Shown: piece after piece, positions 51,701-62,469 of the stretch | How the letters are laid out: every line of letters starts with the position of its first letter | Numbering within the stretch: position 1 is the first letter of the stretch | Assembly: GCA_014338405.1 (NCBI GenBank) | Contig: JTDE01000445.1 | Span: 178,794 to 242,793, forward strand | DNA from: Paragonimus skrjabini miyazakii | Lineage: Eukaryota; Platyhelminthes; Trematoda; Plagiorchiida; Troglotrematidae | Length of the DNA: 64,000 bases | Direction of reading: 5' to 3' | Notes under the pieces: model-generated | Seen by the model: the letters and a program-made list of their open reading frames with translations, nothing else | The model's database searches: none | What the model was told of the DNA's origin: nothing | Translations under genes and position numbers: made by a program

Positions 51701-53842
51701 ACTATCTGCTACAGAGGAACATAATCATTCACCCACTTAGTCATCTGTAAACAGATGCTGTGATACTAGGCCGACGAGAATGCTGGAATGATTAGTCTCA
51801 ACAATTGAATTATCATATGTGCGACCTACTATTTATTGAAAATTTTCTCGCAATTAAGATTTGTTCACATAGGAACGTAGTGCAGCAAAACTACGGTCAT
51901 GACAACTTACCAAACTATTTGACTGACACAAACATTAGAAACAGCACGTGCTACAAGTTTTCCGGACATCATTCTAATCCACTGCCATAAACTACGAAAT
52001 TTTTACCCCTATCGGAATGGTGTTTTGTGTTTACTGCCAATGTGTTTGCATGCCAGTAAGTTTCGCTGTTTCCTTGCAGTTACTTTCTCCTCACGTTTAC
52101 AAACTGTAAGAAATACGTCATTTGGAGTGTGCTTACATTTTCACGTTATGTTGCTCTCATACCGCGGTATACCCTCACCTTACACAGAAAAATCCTTCAG
52201 TAAATCACTTTCCAAAACCCTCGCCTCTTACATCCCTGTCAAGTGAACTAGTGTATGTGACATTCTTTCTAACGTTTGCAACCCTAGATAACATTCCTGT
52301 TTCCTTCCAAAGAACTGTTTAAACTGGACTCTCGTGCTACAAGGTGCTTTTGTAACTGACGTACAAAAGATAAGGTAATTCGCAAAAAAATTGCTCGAAA
52401 TTGTCTCACACACCAAATCTCTTTATTAAATCGTCTTTTTGCTATTCTGACAGAAAAGGAGCGAAGGCAGATCGACGTAATGAAAACAGTTCGGTAAAAC
52501 AGATTCCAGGACTAACAAAGAGACAGGATAGATTAAAGGAGGTTCTTCATATTCTCCTAAAACCCTGCGCATATCTATTGTGATAAACAATGTACGTAAT
52601 TTTATCGACAGTGTTTCCGTATAAAACAGGTCGTGTGTTAACACAAGTCGTATGCGTTCAGTTAACAAAATTAACTCTAAAAGCACAACCAGTTCTGTGA
52701 CTGTATCTGCTTACTTGATCTGCGTATTTGGCGGATCACAATAATACATTCTAATTAATTCTACACTCAACAACTCAGTTCCAATGTATTTTTATTGCCA
52801 AATTCCACTATCACTATTTCCTTAATTAGTTGACTGTTTCCCATTATCCAACTACTCAGACAACACCTGTCTCATGCCAGTAATTCTCAGGCCATCCAAA
52901 TAAAACACCATCAGAACAGTGGCGTAAACATGTCTAATAATTGGGTCTGATTCTTCTCAACAAGCTACGTTTCGGTTGCCGCATGCTATTGCTATGTCAT
53001 TTGCGAGTAAAAAGAAGCAATTTTTCATCTGTAAAAAGCTGTATGAATTAATTATTCTCCTTGTATACAGTTGTCGGATATATAGGTGCCTAAAATAATG
53101 TGAATCGCAGTGTAAAAATTACACTAACGAATAACCAGTTGCAGAAGAGAAAGTGCTGGTATGTAGTGTAATTTCCTCCTAGCAACTAAAGAAAGCTTTG
53201 AATGAACTAATCGAGTTAATAAGTATATTTGAAAAATTGTAGGAATGTTATAACCACTGATGGAAAAGATAAGTCCTTAGTATGTGTATAGTATGAAAGC
53301 TTGACGGTACCTTTGGAATGGGTGTTCCACCTGGTACATATCAAACAATATAGTGCATTTTCTTGTGTTGCTTTAAAACTACTGTGCCAAGTCTAGATAA
53401 GAGAATCCAAACAGTATTCTCGACTCGACTGCGTTTCTCATGAACGTGTTTAATCAATTGCAGACTTCATAAGTTTAAAACCATTTCGCTGTTAAGAATG
53501 CAGAAGACTGATATATGAAAGGATTGATGCGTCGTGAAGAACACGGATATAATTACCGAAAGTTTTCGTCAGTTTTTCTTCATCATTTGGCCATACTACT
53601 CGTGGGTTTTAAGTAATCAAGAAATCCAAAACTGCCCATGGCCCGAAAACTAGATCTAGCACACTCAAGTGGAAACTCGTGGTAGATGTAGGTGATCACT
53701 CGAAACAGATTCTCCTCTGCAAAGCACACGTAAACTGCTTAGAATATAATGTGGGATTGTTCCGAGATATTTTTGTATGATAGTGTTGGTATGGATATCA
53801 TTACCATACAAAAGTATGGTTTAAGATCCTCATTATTTCACA
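48793..53842. other. Intergenic, no gene recognised
   Basis: Five kilobases with only short ORFs on both strands (for example 50990-51193 minus and 51363-51623 plus), none with a recognisable motif. No SINE copy was noticed here. Confidence 0.4.
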
Positions 53843-54480
53843 GTCACACCCATATTCAAGGGTGAAAGCAGAGATAACCCGACAGATCATCGGCCAAAAG
53901 TGTTACTTTCAACTTAGTAGACGACCCTCTCCGGACAAAGGGTGAAAACCATCAACTCACCACCAAGGAGCAGCCTAACTGTCGTTGGGGATACTTACGC
54001 GTCACAAATCTGTTGATTGTTTATGACGTTTGAACATGAGCTACAGACATGGAACTGACCACAGACATGGTTTATCTTGAATTTTCCAGAGCTCTTGACA
54101 GCGTTAATGATTTCGTCTTGTTATGGAAACTCAACAGTCATGACCTTAATGAGTGCCTGCTACCGTGACTTGAGGATATGCTAACTGAACGTAGATTCGA
54201 CGACAAAGTGAACAGATATTTGTCAGACTGGTTCCCAACCAACAGCGGCGTTCCGAAAGGAACAATCTTTGGACCCTTGTTATTCATTCTTTTCCTTCTT
54301 TAAATATCCAGTATAGTCAACACGCCGAGATTGCTCTACTCCGATGACAAAGTCCTAGCGAGTTCTAGGGTACCTGCATGATATGATGATCTCATAGAAC
54401 GGTCTAAACTGTGTAAATCAGTGATTCACAGAAAATAACTTGCCGTCCAATGACAACAGATGTTAATTTATTCACATTCG
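53843..54480 (+). mobile_element. CR1/Jockey-like LINE reverse transcriptase remnant
   Basis: Successive reverse transcriptase motifs appear in order. VTPIFKG with DHRPKVLLS is at 53843 onward. After a frame change, the motif A equivalent YLEFSRALDSVND is at 54073, with Glu where the catalytic Asp is expected. SGVPKGTIFGPLLFILF is at 54244 and LLYSDD (the (Y/F)xDD box) at 54331, followed by a degenerate LPSN segment near 54450. The middle motifs share one frame but are broken by TGA and TAA codons, and the first block is in another frame. The SGVPxG...GPLLF form points to the CR1/Jockey group rather than RTE. The copy is truncated at both ends and inactive. Confidence 0.75.
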
Positions 54481-55203
54481 TCACTATAAATGTGCCGACT
54501 ACAAACTTGGCGGCACAAATCTGCCCGTGTCCGAATCCGAACGAGGCCTAACAAAACTGTTTCAAAGTTACGATCGATTGAGAGTTTTAAAATATTACTC
54601 GATCGGCACATACATGAATGGCAGCCTGCAGCACAAGTTTCCATCCATCATTCTAGTCTAGTCCGAAAGATTATTAAATGTACATATCTGACGGAATATT
54701 GAATAAGTGTGCTTCAGTGTTCGTCGCTGAAACGATTGCAGCCGACAGTTTTAATGAATTTGCCCATTATTTACTTCCTGTCACTTTCTCTTTGCGTTTA
54801 TAAACCGTCCAACACAATTTTTCACTGACCAGCACAGACAGGAAAGCACAAGCGAAGACTGTTTTCTCCCCGATAACAACCTATGAACCCATTCATAGAA
54901 TAGTCAGTTCCTGTCACGAATTCATCCAATATTGAGGTTATGCACTAATGCTATGATACGACCAGCTACAATAGGGAATAGACTAGTGTTCATATGGAGA
55001 TGTTTTGTGACGATGTCACGGCATTTTGATATAAATAGATGAATATCCACCTATTTGGCTTATACACCGTCACAAACATCGTGGCTGTTGTTGCTTCATT
55101 TGTTCTTTCTACGGAGTGCATATGTCCAGAAGAAATAAATAAACTTTACAGCTGTACGCAACTCAACTAGGATGTAGTTGGGAGTGAACTATAGTAAGTC
55201 ACC
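54481..55203. other. Intergenic, probable LINE flank
   Basis: The 70-codon ORF at 54490-54702 continues from the LINE remnant and may be its decayed 3' part, but no motif is readable. Nothing else is supported. Confidence 0.3.
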
Positions 55204-55599
55204 ATGAAAAATAACCAGCGAAGTAATGCACCGGATTCACTGGGAATAATTAAGGTTCACGAAATACTGATATCTATTGGAAAATTGTCGAAATGTTCTA
55301 AACCAAGCAATGGAACCAGTGTTATCCAACAACTGAATAGATCATCAAAGTACCAATCACCGGCGTTGCAAGAACAACCAGTACGTGAACACAGTAGGAT
55401 TTATTTAAAAGTGTGTCGTATCTATTTCGTGGAGCAAACAAATGTACAATACTGCAAGACTATCAATCTGGTGCTGATATGTAAGACCGCATTAACCCCG
55501 TCAATGTGCATCACACGAAGTATGACAGTTGAAACGAGTGATTTTGGGTTGTGCGTTATAGAATATGCCACGCTAGAGGTTCGCATATATTTTGGCTGA
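55204..55599 (+). CDS. Hypothetical 131-residue ORF; possibly a Penelope-like relic
   Basis: The frame runs from ATG to TGA. The first 80 residues are polar and unrecognised. The last third (YCKTINLVLICKTALTPSM, then CVIEYATLEVRIYFG) faintly resembles the approach to a GIY-YIG domain in Penelope-like elements (ALTPS, then VIY-x-F...YIG), but the CxC pair and the arginine after YIG are absent. It could equally be a host exon or a chance ORF. The stop lies within CTGATGA followed by a poor GAAC, which I do not count as a hammerhead. Confidence 0.22.
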   Translation: MKNNQRSNAPDSLGIIKVHEILISIGKLSKCSKPSNGTSVIQQLNRSSKYQSPALQEQPVREHSRIYLKVCRIYFVEQTNVQYCKTINLVLICKTALTPSMCITRSMTVETSDFGLCVIEYATLEVRIYFG

Positions 55600-58500
55600 T
55601 GAAGCTTTAAAGATACTAACAGTAGCCGAACTAACTCTGGTCAGTGACTTCCTCGATGAATCATATGTTAGAACAACTTAACTGAAAACAATCAATCGCG
55701 AATATAAATAAATAGCGTGTTTAATGCTATAATTTGAGCAAATCAATAACTGACAGATATTGGCATATCAGTAAGTGTGCCTGACTTTTGAAATCAATCA
55801 AAATGCAACCGTACAGGCTAAAAGCTTGATCGCTCGTAAGTGGTGTTTAAGGTGGCAGTTTGATTCACATGTAATAGCAACCTACTTATCTAGTTCCATA
55901 GCAAATGGGACGATAGGACATTTGTGAGTAGTATGGTGCGTACATTCGGGAACTAAAATGACAAGCCTCAACGCCGGGGAGACGATGAACCAGGAGCGAC
56001 TGTTGGAATAATGTGTACGCACTATGGAGGAATTGCCGCCGAAGCGAATGACAACGTACTACTAACCAATGTACGTGAATACACATCAACCGTGCAAATA
56101 AGTGTACGTGTTCGTGGTCTTATGTTTCAACACAACCTGTACGGGAGTTCGTGTAATAAACAGCTATGTAGGCCAGGCGGCTTTTGCGGTCACAACGACG
56201 GGATAGATATGGAGAGATAGCCTCAGGTAAGATGTTCAGGTTCTTGTCTCCCAATACTGACAAAAGTGCACCTGGTTAAAAAGTCGTGTTCAACTGTGAT
56301 TAATAAACAACTTATAAATTGTTGTAGTTAATTTGAAACTAAGTCTGATTATAGTAAATAGTTTGGACTTGTGCAGTTCAGTAAAGTTATTGTATTCATA
56401 GAGTGATAAGTACCATCCCTGTATATAAAATACATCCTTGACAAACAATACTACTACTTGTGTAGTGACTTCAAGATATTCATAATAGTAAAATGAAAAT
56501 TCCGGTGATAATTTCTAGTGAAGTGTCAAGTAAGAACAGGGCAATTTGGAAGAAAAATGAGACACATAGGGACTACACGTGTATTTAAAAATCGGTGTAT
56601 GTAACGCCGATCGGCGATCCGCTCGTTCGTAATGTGGACACACCATCATATTGGTCATAAAGTGGGATCGATGACAATTCGAACAAATGAAATTTACTTC
56701 AAGCGAAAGATCCGGACCACATCAGTTAACTGTTTAATAATATGAGTTGTAACAAATTTTTAGCCATATATTTCGGTCTTCTTAAAAATGGGTATGATAA
56801 CTTCTGTGAACATGACACTTCTGATTATATTCGGTATTCGAGCGTTTTACGGTTTTGGGAGATATGACGCATATGTCAACAAATAAAGCGTTACTTATGA
56901 GTCTAGCTCAAACAAACCGTCAAGTATCCAATTTTCCAACCTCTTACTTTCTCAGGAGACTGTGTATCTGATGGCTAGAGAATAAAAGCCACGTTCCTCG
57001 ACCAAAGCTTTGTCAGACAGAGTAGCTCAGAGTACCTTGAGAATGAGTTTCAGTGAATTGATTATCTTCGCCAACACTTTGAGACGACCGCCAGTCATCG
57101 TCGGATAAAGCTAGGGACATTAGACAATTAAGTGGTAGCCTCGACCCACGACCACATAAGCGAATGAAGGGAGCTAAATTTATCACAAAAACTTTCGTTT
57201 TGGGTATTATTTTTGATGATCCGTAAACAACAGGTCGGTAATGGTCCCCATCAATATACCCAACATAACGCGAAGTATGACAAAAGAACATAATTCTGTA
57301 ACCGTCAGTGATGGAATATAATGGGATGGTGCTTTAAGTAACACAGTTTTTAACCAACTGAATTCCAGCGTCTTTCGGTAGAGCTAACTAGAACATTTCA
57401 TTCGATAAAACGAATTCAGCCAGACAGGCTCACAAGCAACCACGGTCATTCCATTGTTCAATATGTTCACAGTATATAGTTGCACTACTGACAATACGAG
57501 TCAATCAGGGATAGCAACCCCACTTTTCCTTTTCCCCTAAAAGATGCAACACTTGTGGCCGCCAAGCTTACGTTGCCCCGCGGATACGGTTGCCAACGAG
57601 GGTACTGCCCCCACAAACTTCAGGTGGAAAACAACACGTTTGGAAAGTTTGTAGATCGAGTGAAGATATTAGACAGGTCACGTTTCTAAAATCTTCCTTC
57701 GCCTTCGTTACCGCGGATGCACTGCGTGAATCGAATGTTAGTACACCGGTGAGTAATGGCAGTATATAACATACACCGGTTGACACTAAGAGTTCTTACA
57801 GTTGTGTTTCGAGGATCGTCGTCAATCGTAAACAGCTGTACATAATCTAAATCATACTGGCTTTCATACATTAACTAAGCAGTACATGCAAACACGGTTA
57901 TACACTGCTGAAGCACAAGAACGTTCTCTAATCACCAGCGTGAACTCTCAATCCTAGACCTGTGCGTCCAAATGGTCCACTCGAAATGCATCGGTGTGGG
58001 AGCTTACCTTGTAAGAAAGACCCCAATTTTAGGCAAAAGGGGATCGACCATGAACCTGCCTTCCTAACTAAGCCAGAAACAAAGCCGACTTTCAGCACCG
58101 CACAGCAATACGACATCGACTAACAGCACCATCACTGCTCGTCCGGTTGAGAGTGAACAACAGGTGGATATACCACATTGTTCAGGTAGTCTATCACATG
58201 TCATGCAAATCAGCAATGACCAACCGATCCTGAACAGTCTTTAATGTCAAAACCATCGAGGTCAGCTTGCCTGACCCAGTATTATTTAAACAGAGGCAGT
58301 TTGTACGAGCGTTGAACCCCGCATGGTCTGTACTTCATCATCATCATCACCATCACCATAGCAGCCATGAGCCTGACCAAAGGGTGCTGTGGTTCCGGCT
58401 GCCGCTCACCTTAACAGTGACGTGGAATATCCTAGAAGAATTGTAACTGTAATTGATTGAATTGATGGCCAAACCGCTCGGCCTAGCTTATAAACAAGCA

Positions 58501-59030
58501 TGAAATAATGGATCAGTCAAACCATTAACAGTGGATTGATCAAATACCTGATCTCCATACAACGCTGTCGCAAGCTTGGACTGCAGATGATTTGAGTGAA
58601 ACGTACTTATTTATTTTCATATACACAACAAACTGTGTTAAATCCAAGTCCGACAAGCTACGAGATGCAACAGTCAGTAAGTTCAAAGAAAAAAACATAC
58701 TGAAATAGAAGCAAATGCGCTCAACGTCGGTTTTATCCGGAGACATCCAATTGTAAACAACAACCGGGGGAGACTAGTAGTCAAGTGCAATAATAAAAAC
58801 ACGCGAACACAATGTTCAACTAATCCATTCGCCAGTCGACAAACATGGGTGAGAGTCAGTGGACTAGTAAATAGAGGGAAGGGGGATAATGAATGCTAAG
58901 AGGAACGGAAAAACGTAGCCGGATGGATCGGATGTATACTATTGGTGAACTGTAACCTAGTCGAAACTTGAGCATGGCGCTTCTTGGAGAAAAGGGCCAG
59001 TACTCTGTATGCAAAAGCTGTGCGCAGATG
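55600..59030. other. Intergenic, no gene recognised
   Basis: This holds short ORFs only (56011-56220 plus, 57013-57291 minus, 57568-57871 minus), none recognisable. An impure CAT tract lies at 58336-58359. Confidence 0.4.
58336..58359 (+). repeat. Impure CAT microsatellite
   Basis: Eight triplets, six CAT and two CAC, in a context loosely similar to that before the longer CAT tract at 23026. A shared unidentified repeat is possible. Confidence 0.7.
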
Positions 59031-59038
59031 TGTGGTGT

Positions 59039-59291
59039 TCAATCTACATCAACGAAATCTTTATCACTAACCAGCAAGTTGAAATCTGTCCAATCAATCC
59101 AACAAACGACACGTTGTCCAGTAGAATTCTGAGTAAGAAAAAACGTTCTCTCACATTCTCGTTCGTCGTGGCAATCACTTCGGTTCGTAGATGAATATGC
59201 CTCATTGTATCTCAAACGACAACACAGACATATTCTTACAGTAGTGAATGACAAAATTCCAATTGCGGTAACGGGATCTTCAGCGTTACGA
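59039..59291 (-). CDS. Candidate terminal exons of an unidentified gene
   Basis: Two coding-like blocks are joined in frame by a 111-bp GT-AG intron (59239-59129) whose acceptor TTTTTTCTTACTCAG is strong. The upstream block (59291-59240) includes RNAEDPVTAIGILSFTT; the downstream block (59128-59039) reads NSTGQRVVCWIDWTDF and so on to VDVD and a stop. Further exons would be needed upstream; the coding-like minus frame at 59467-59658 is one possibility, but I could not join it. It might belong to the 92-residue candidate upstream or to a separate gene. No family is recognised. Confidence 0.25.
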
Positions 59292-59701
59292 CTGAATCGT
59301 CAGCGACCTATTCCTATTTAGCAACTTTCTATTCAGACATGATACACGACCCCTAGACATCGTATAGCTCCTTCGCGTAGACTACCATATCGATGAGTAA
59401 CTAACTACAGACGGTTTTGTAATTGATTTCAACTACACTATACACCGTTCGCCCATCTTACCTTGCTCAAAAGAACACAATGTATGTGTGTACACGTCTC
59501 GGCAGGAATCCGATTATCCTGATAACTTCAGTATATTTTTCTATTAAACAGTCAACAATATAGTCATATTTCTGTCTGTGCGCAGGTTTGGTTTTCAAAT
59601 TCACCTCCCAACGCAAACCAATTTCTCCCCCACCCATTAGAGTGATCCCATTGTGCATGTCATGATGTTAACGACGGTGACCATAGGTCTGAGCCATCAC
59701 C

Positions 59702-60064
59702 TCATGGCAATGGAGGTCGGTTAAACACGTAGACAATACCAACATTTTCCGAACAAACAGAGTCCGTTAAGTGAAAAAGACAAGGAAATCTATCCAATTG
59801 ATAACACAGTGTCAATCGCTTTTCAGACACGTATCTGCGGTCGCTAGCAAGGAACGGAACTAATGGACAAGCTCGCACGGTCAAAAATTTAAAAAATAAT
59901 TAAAATGAAAAAAACACAGAGGAAACACGTTTGACCTATGCACCATCATCACTCTTATCTAACTCGACGATCGTCTGTTCATTCCTGTAACTTCTTATGC
60001 GTAAGTGTTTACTGAACATCGGCACACCTTTATAGTGTTTTACTAACAATGCTCGGGGAATCAT
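59702..60064 (-). CDS. Candidate two-exon gene, 92 residues, function unknown
   Basis: Exon 1 is 60064-59944 (121 bases) and exon 2 is 59859-59702 (158 bases). The 84-bp intron (59943-59860) starts GTGCAT and ends CCATTAG, phase 1, and the joined frame has 92 codons and a TGA. The product is basic at the start (KHYKGVPMFSKHLRIRSYRN), then TIVELDKSDD, RRYVSEKRLTLCYQLDRF and VGIVYVFNRPPLP. I recognise no domain, signal peptide or membrane segment. The exact fit of phase and two coding-like segments is the main support. It begins 95 bp after the NOL12 stop on the same strand, which suggests co-transcription. An in-frame ATG at 60121 would add 19 residues. The gene may have more exons downstream. 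Confidence 0.4.
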
Positions 60065-60159
60065 AATGAACAAAAAGATGGTTAAAAATAATGAATGTAT
60101 ATTTTGTGCTGTCAATGTCAAATACGGTCAATTATGTACAATGTATAGCCTAATACACT
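60065..60159 (-). promoter_or_regulatory. Short intercistronic spacer, possible trans-splice site
   Basis: The 95 bases between the NOL12 stop and the next ATG contain no canonical AATAAA. They do contain an AG acceptor after ATTTGACATTGACAG (ending at 60108), about 44 bases before the ATG. In flatworm operons a spliced leader is added at such a site; here that is inference only. Confidence 0.25.
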
Positions 60160-60805
60160 TTATCCTCGTTTCCTTGAATGTTTTCGCTTTGATTTGCGTG
60201 TGAATCGTCTGCGATTCTTGGTCGGATTCATTTTTAATGCTGCTTTGAGTGACATTTTTGGCCTGGAAAAAGTTATCAACACAACCGGAAGACTTACAAG
60301 TCGGTTGGTTTTTTGTCAGCCGCAATTGCATGTACGCCAGGCTATAAATAGGCCCGAGAAAAAAAACAATGAAATGGGTCAAAAGATTACCTGAATCGCT
60401 CCAACAAAGTAATGTGAGTTTGAAATATCAATCTTTTCAAAGAGGACAGAATGGTCGCCAATTACTTGTTGCTCCCTAGATTTAACAGTATCCAAAGTGC
60501 CATCGGTGAACATGGGCAATGACAAACCAGCCAATCGTTCACGGGCTGTCTTTCTGTACTGCAAGGTGGAAACGTTGGATAAATGTACAACAAGACAGAT
60601 TACTTTCATCTTGACAGCCTTAATTTCTTCGGCCAAACGTGCTTCAGCTGCTTTGCGAGCCTTTGCTCGCCGTTCAAGTTTTCGTTTCCGAAATCCAGTT
60701 AAATATTCCCTGCACGTCAGAGAACTCCACAAAACAACGTAACGCTTACTTCCGCTTTTCCTCATCAAAAACAAGAGATAACTTGGCAGATTTTAACTTT
60801 TTCAT
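60160..60805 (-). CDS. NOL12: Nucleolar protein 12 (NOL12/Rrp17 family)
   Basis: The five exons are 60805-60750, 60709-60604, 60558-60391, 60341-60298 and 60262-60160. The introns of 40, 45, 49 and 35 bp all have GT-AG ends and compatible phases. The spliced frame is 477 bases, 158 residues. Residues 11-25 read LVFDEEKRKEYLTGF, followed by RKRKLERRAKARKAAEARL (26-44). This is the family signature at the N-terminus of animal NOL12 (FDEEKRREYLTGFHKRK) with its basic helix. The middle (55-110) is less conserved and the tail is strongly basic (NRRRFTRKSKRKHSRKRG), as expected for nucleolar, RNA-binding proteins. The family acts in pre-rRNA processing; yeast Rrp17 is a 5'-3' exonuclease. It is shorter than human NOL12 (about 213 residues). 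The start ATG follows an in-frame TGA. Confidence 0.88.
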
Positions 60806-61143
60806 TAGACCCAAATCGTGACTGCCTCAGGGAGCTGTAGTGGAAATATTTAGTGAAACAAGCTAATCAGGAAGGAGGACTGAAATGAAACAAAAACCTA
60901 GAAGAGGTATCCCAAACATTCTGTAAGTTGTACTTAATTGTATGTAACGCCCATGAACAAAATCAACACCACGTGCGATATACAAGGTAGTCAGTCATAC
61001 GATATCCCGGGTAGCAATTCGACAAACAGAATTTGCGATTTACCAGAACTTTTGGTTAAGGCTTGCATCTTAAGCTACGTTTTCGCCATGACACAAGAAG
61101 TTTTCTGGCACTGATGCTTATGATTCCTTGTATCTTAGGCTGA
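60806..61143. promoter_or_regulatory. Divergent intergenic region, possible shared promoter
   Basis: These 338 bases separate the NOL12 start (minus) from the candidate start at 61144 (plus). I see no TATA box that clearly belongs to either. The head-to-head layout suggests a shared promoter if the plus-strand gene is real. Confidence 0.25.
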
Positions 61144-61452
61144 ATGGATAGAGCTCTTTGCCGGAAGCTTCGGCATTTCCTGATTTTGGAACAAGCTAGA
61201 CTTTCGATTATGGTATGATTATTAAGTTTCGGTTGGTGTTCCACCTTTCTTTCCTCCGCTTGAAGTGCAACGGGTTCCAAGAAGTCGATGTTTTGGTCAC
61301 CTGTAATAGTGTAGACTCCTTCGAAGTAGCAGGAACTTTAGAACATGTCCTGATGAGTTCACAAGTAATATATTATGCGGACGTTTATTTTCCTTTTACG
61401 AATGCCCTCCTTCGTGAAACAGTCGATATTTTATGATCGTATCTCTAATTAG
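61144..61452 (+). CDS. Candidate three-exon gene, 65 residues, function unknown
   Basis: The exons are 61144-61212 (69 bases), 61266-61364 (99) and 61423-61452 (30), all phase 0. The introns of 53 and 58 bp begin GTATGA and GTAATA and end in AG after pyrimidine-rich or short tracts. The product starts MDRALCRKLRHFLILEQARL and continues VDVLVTC, FEVAGTLEHVLMSSQ and IFYDRIS. Without the last splice, the frame runs on to 61436 with a different end. It has the size and helical look of a small Tim chaperone, but the twin CxxxC motifs are missing, so I do not assign it. Coding-like composition and micro-intron fit are the only support. Confidence 0.3.
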
Positions 61453-61500
61453 AATTATGATATAGGAGTTCCACTTGAACACCTTAAATATATTGTCATA

Positions 61501-61860
61501 TTGTGCACGGAAAACATTCGTTTCGAGTCTGAAGGACTTGCATACAGACAGATAGACGGTGTGGGTCAACTAAGCACGTTGCACAACCTGCGATGGTACA
61601 GTCACATATTCCGCATGCGGTCTGAGCGTTTGCCACGTCAAGCGTCATATAATGAAGCCAGCAATAATTGGGCAAAACCGCATGTTGGCCAAGTAACAAC
61701 GTTGTCACGAAATACGAAGACCCTGACTCTACAGTACAGCAGAGTGGACAGATGTCGACTGTCCGGCTGAGGTCCTCGTGATCACTCAAAACACCGACTA
61801 AAAACGCCATCCAAGACGGCAGTTTGTCGTGATTAATGGCATATTTGCATGCACGCCATT
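61501..61860 (+). mobile_element. RTE-like LINE, 3' end of the ORF, decayed
   Basis: The frame contains LHNLRWYSHIFRMRSERLPRQA, then GQVTTLSRNTKTLT, DRCRLSG, a TGA at 61768-61770, and GPRDHSKHRLKT. This matches the C-terminal tail of flatworm RTE-like LINE proteins, typically LRWLGHVLRM-x-x-x-RLPRRA, GGQ-x-x-TW, SRLPGWGPRD. The TGA sits exactly where Trp of the GWGPRD motif is expected, so the copy is inactive. No reverse transcriptase was seen upstream; it is a 3' fragment, as 5'-truncated LINEs usually are. Confidence 0.7.
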
Positions 61861-62469
61861 TCTAGTTTTTCTGCTTAGCCTTGTTTCGTCAATTTCCAAC
61901 CCTTTTAGTAAAGTATTTCTCTTCTAAGTTATTCTGCATCATTGCTGAGGTAAGCGGTGATCCGAGCCACAGTAACCTCCGTCAGGCTTTTGGTAAACGA
62001 ACTAGTAAATGAACAAGTGAATTGTGTAGCTATAAGTAATCCGCTAGGCCCAGTAATAAGGGATATCATTTTAGAAATGAATGAGCAATAAATCCCAGAT
62101 AATATGGCTAGAACGTTACCACACAAACGATACTTTGATGATAGTTTGATTTCTACTAAAATCGATCGCTATCTCATGAAGTCGAACAACAGTTTGGCTT
62201 TTTGGATGTAATTATTACTATAAATACAGACGACAAGCTATAGCATTCAGTTCATCGCAAAGTATTCTCGGTTTTCCAGTTGTACACAAAAACAGTTTGC
62301 ACAAAATATATACCTCTGAAAAATTACATATAGAACAGCAAACGCTGAATAAAACAAGCAAACAGACATCCCGAGAAATTTACAAAGTCACATAATAAGG
62401 TGAACAAGAGCAACGAATCTATTCAGACTGTCCAAATGAGGGATATCCTCAAAGGGGACCATCTAGCGA

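Noticed and set aside
55597..55635. Hammerhead at CTGATGAAGC
   Set aside because: The GAAA position reads GAAC and stem II does not pair convincingly.
61144..61452. Small Tim chaperone identity for the 65-residue candidate
   Set aside because: Length and ending are suggestive, but the twin CxxxC motifs that define the family are absent.
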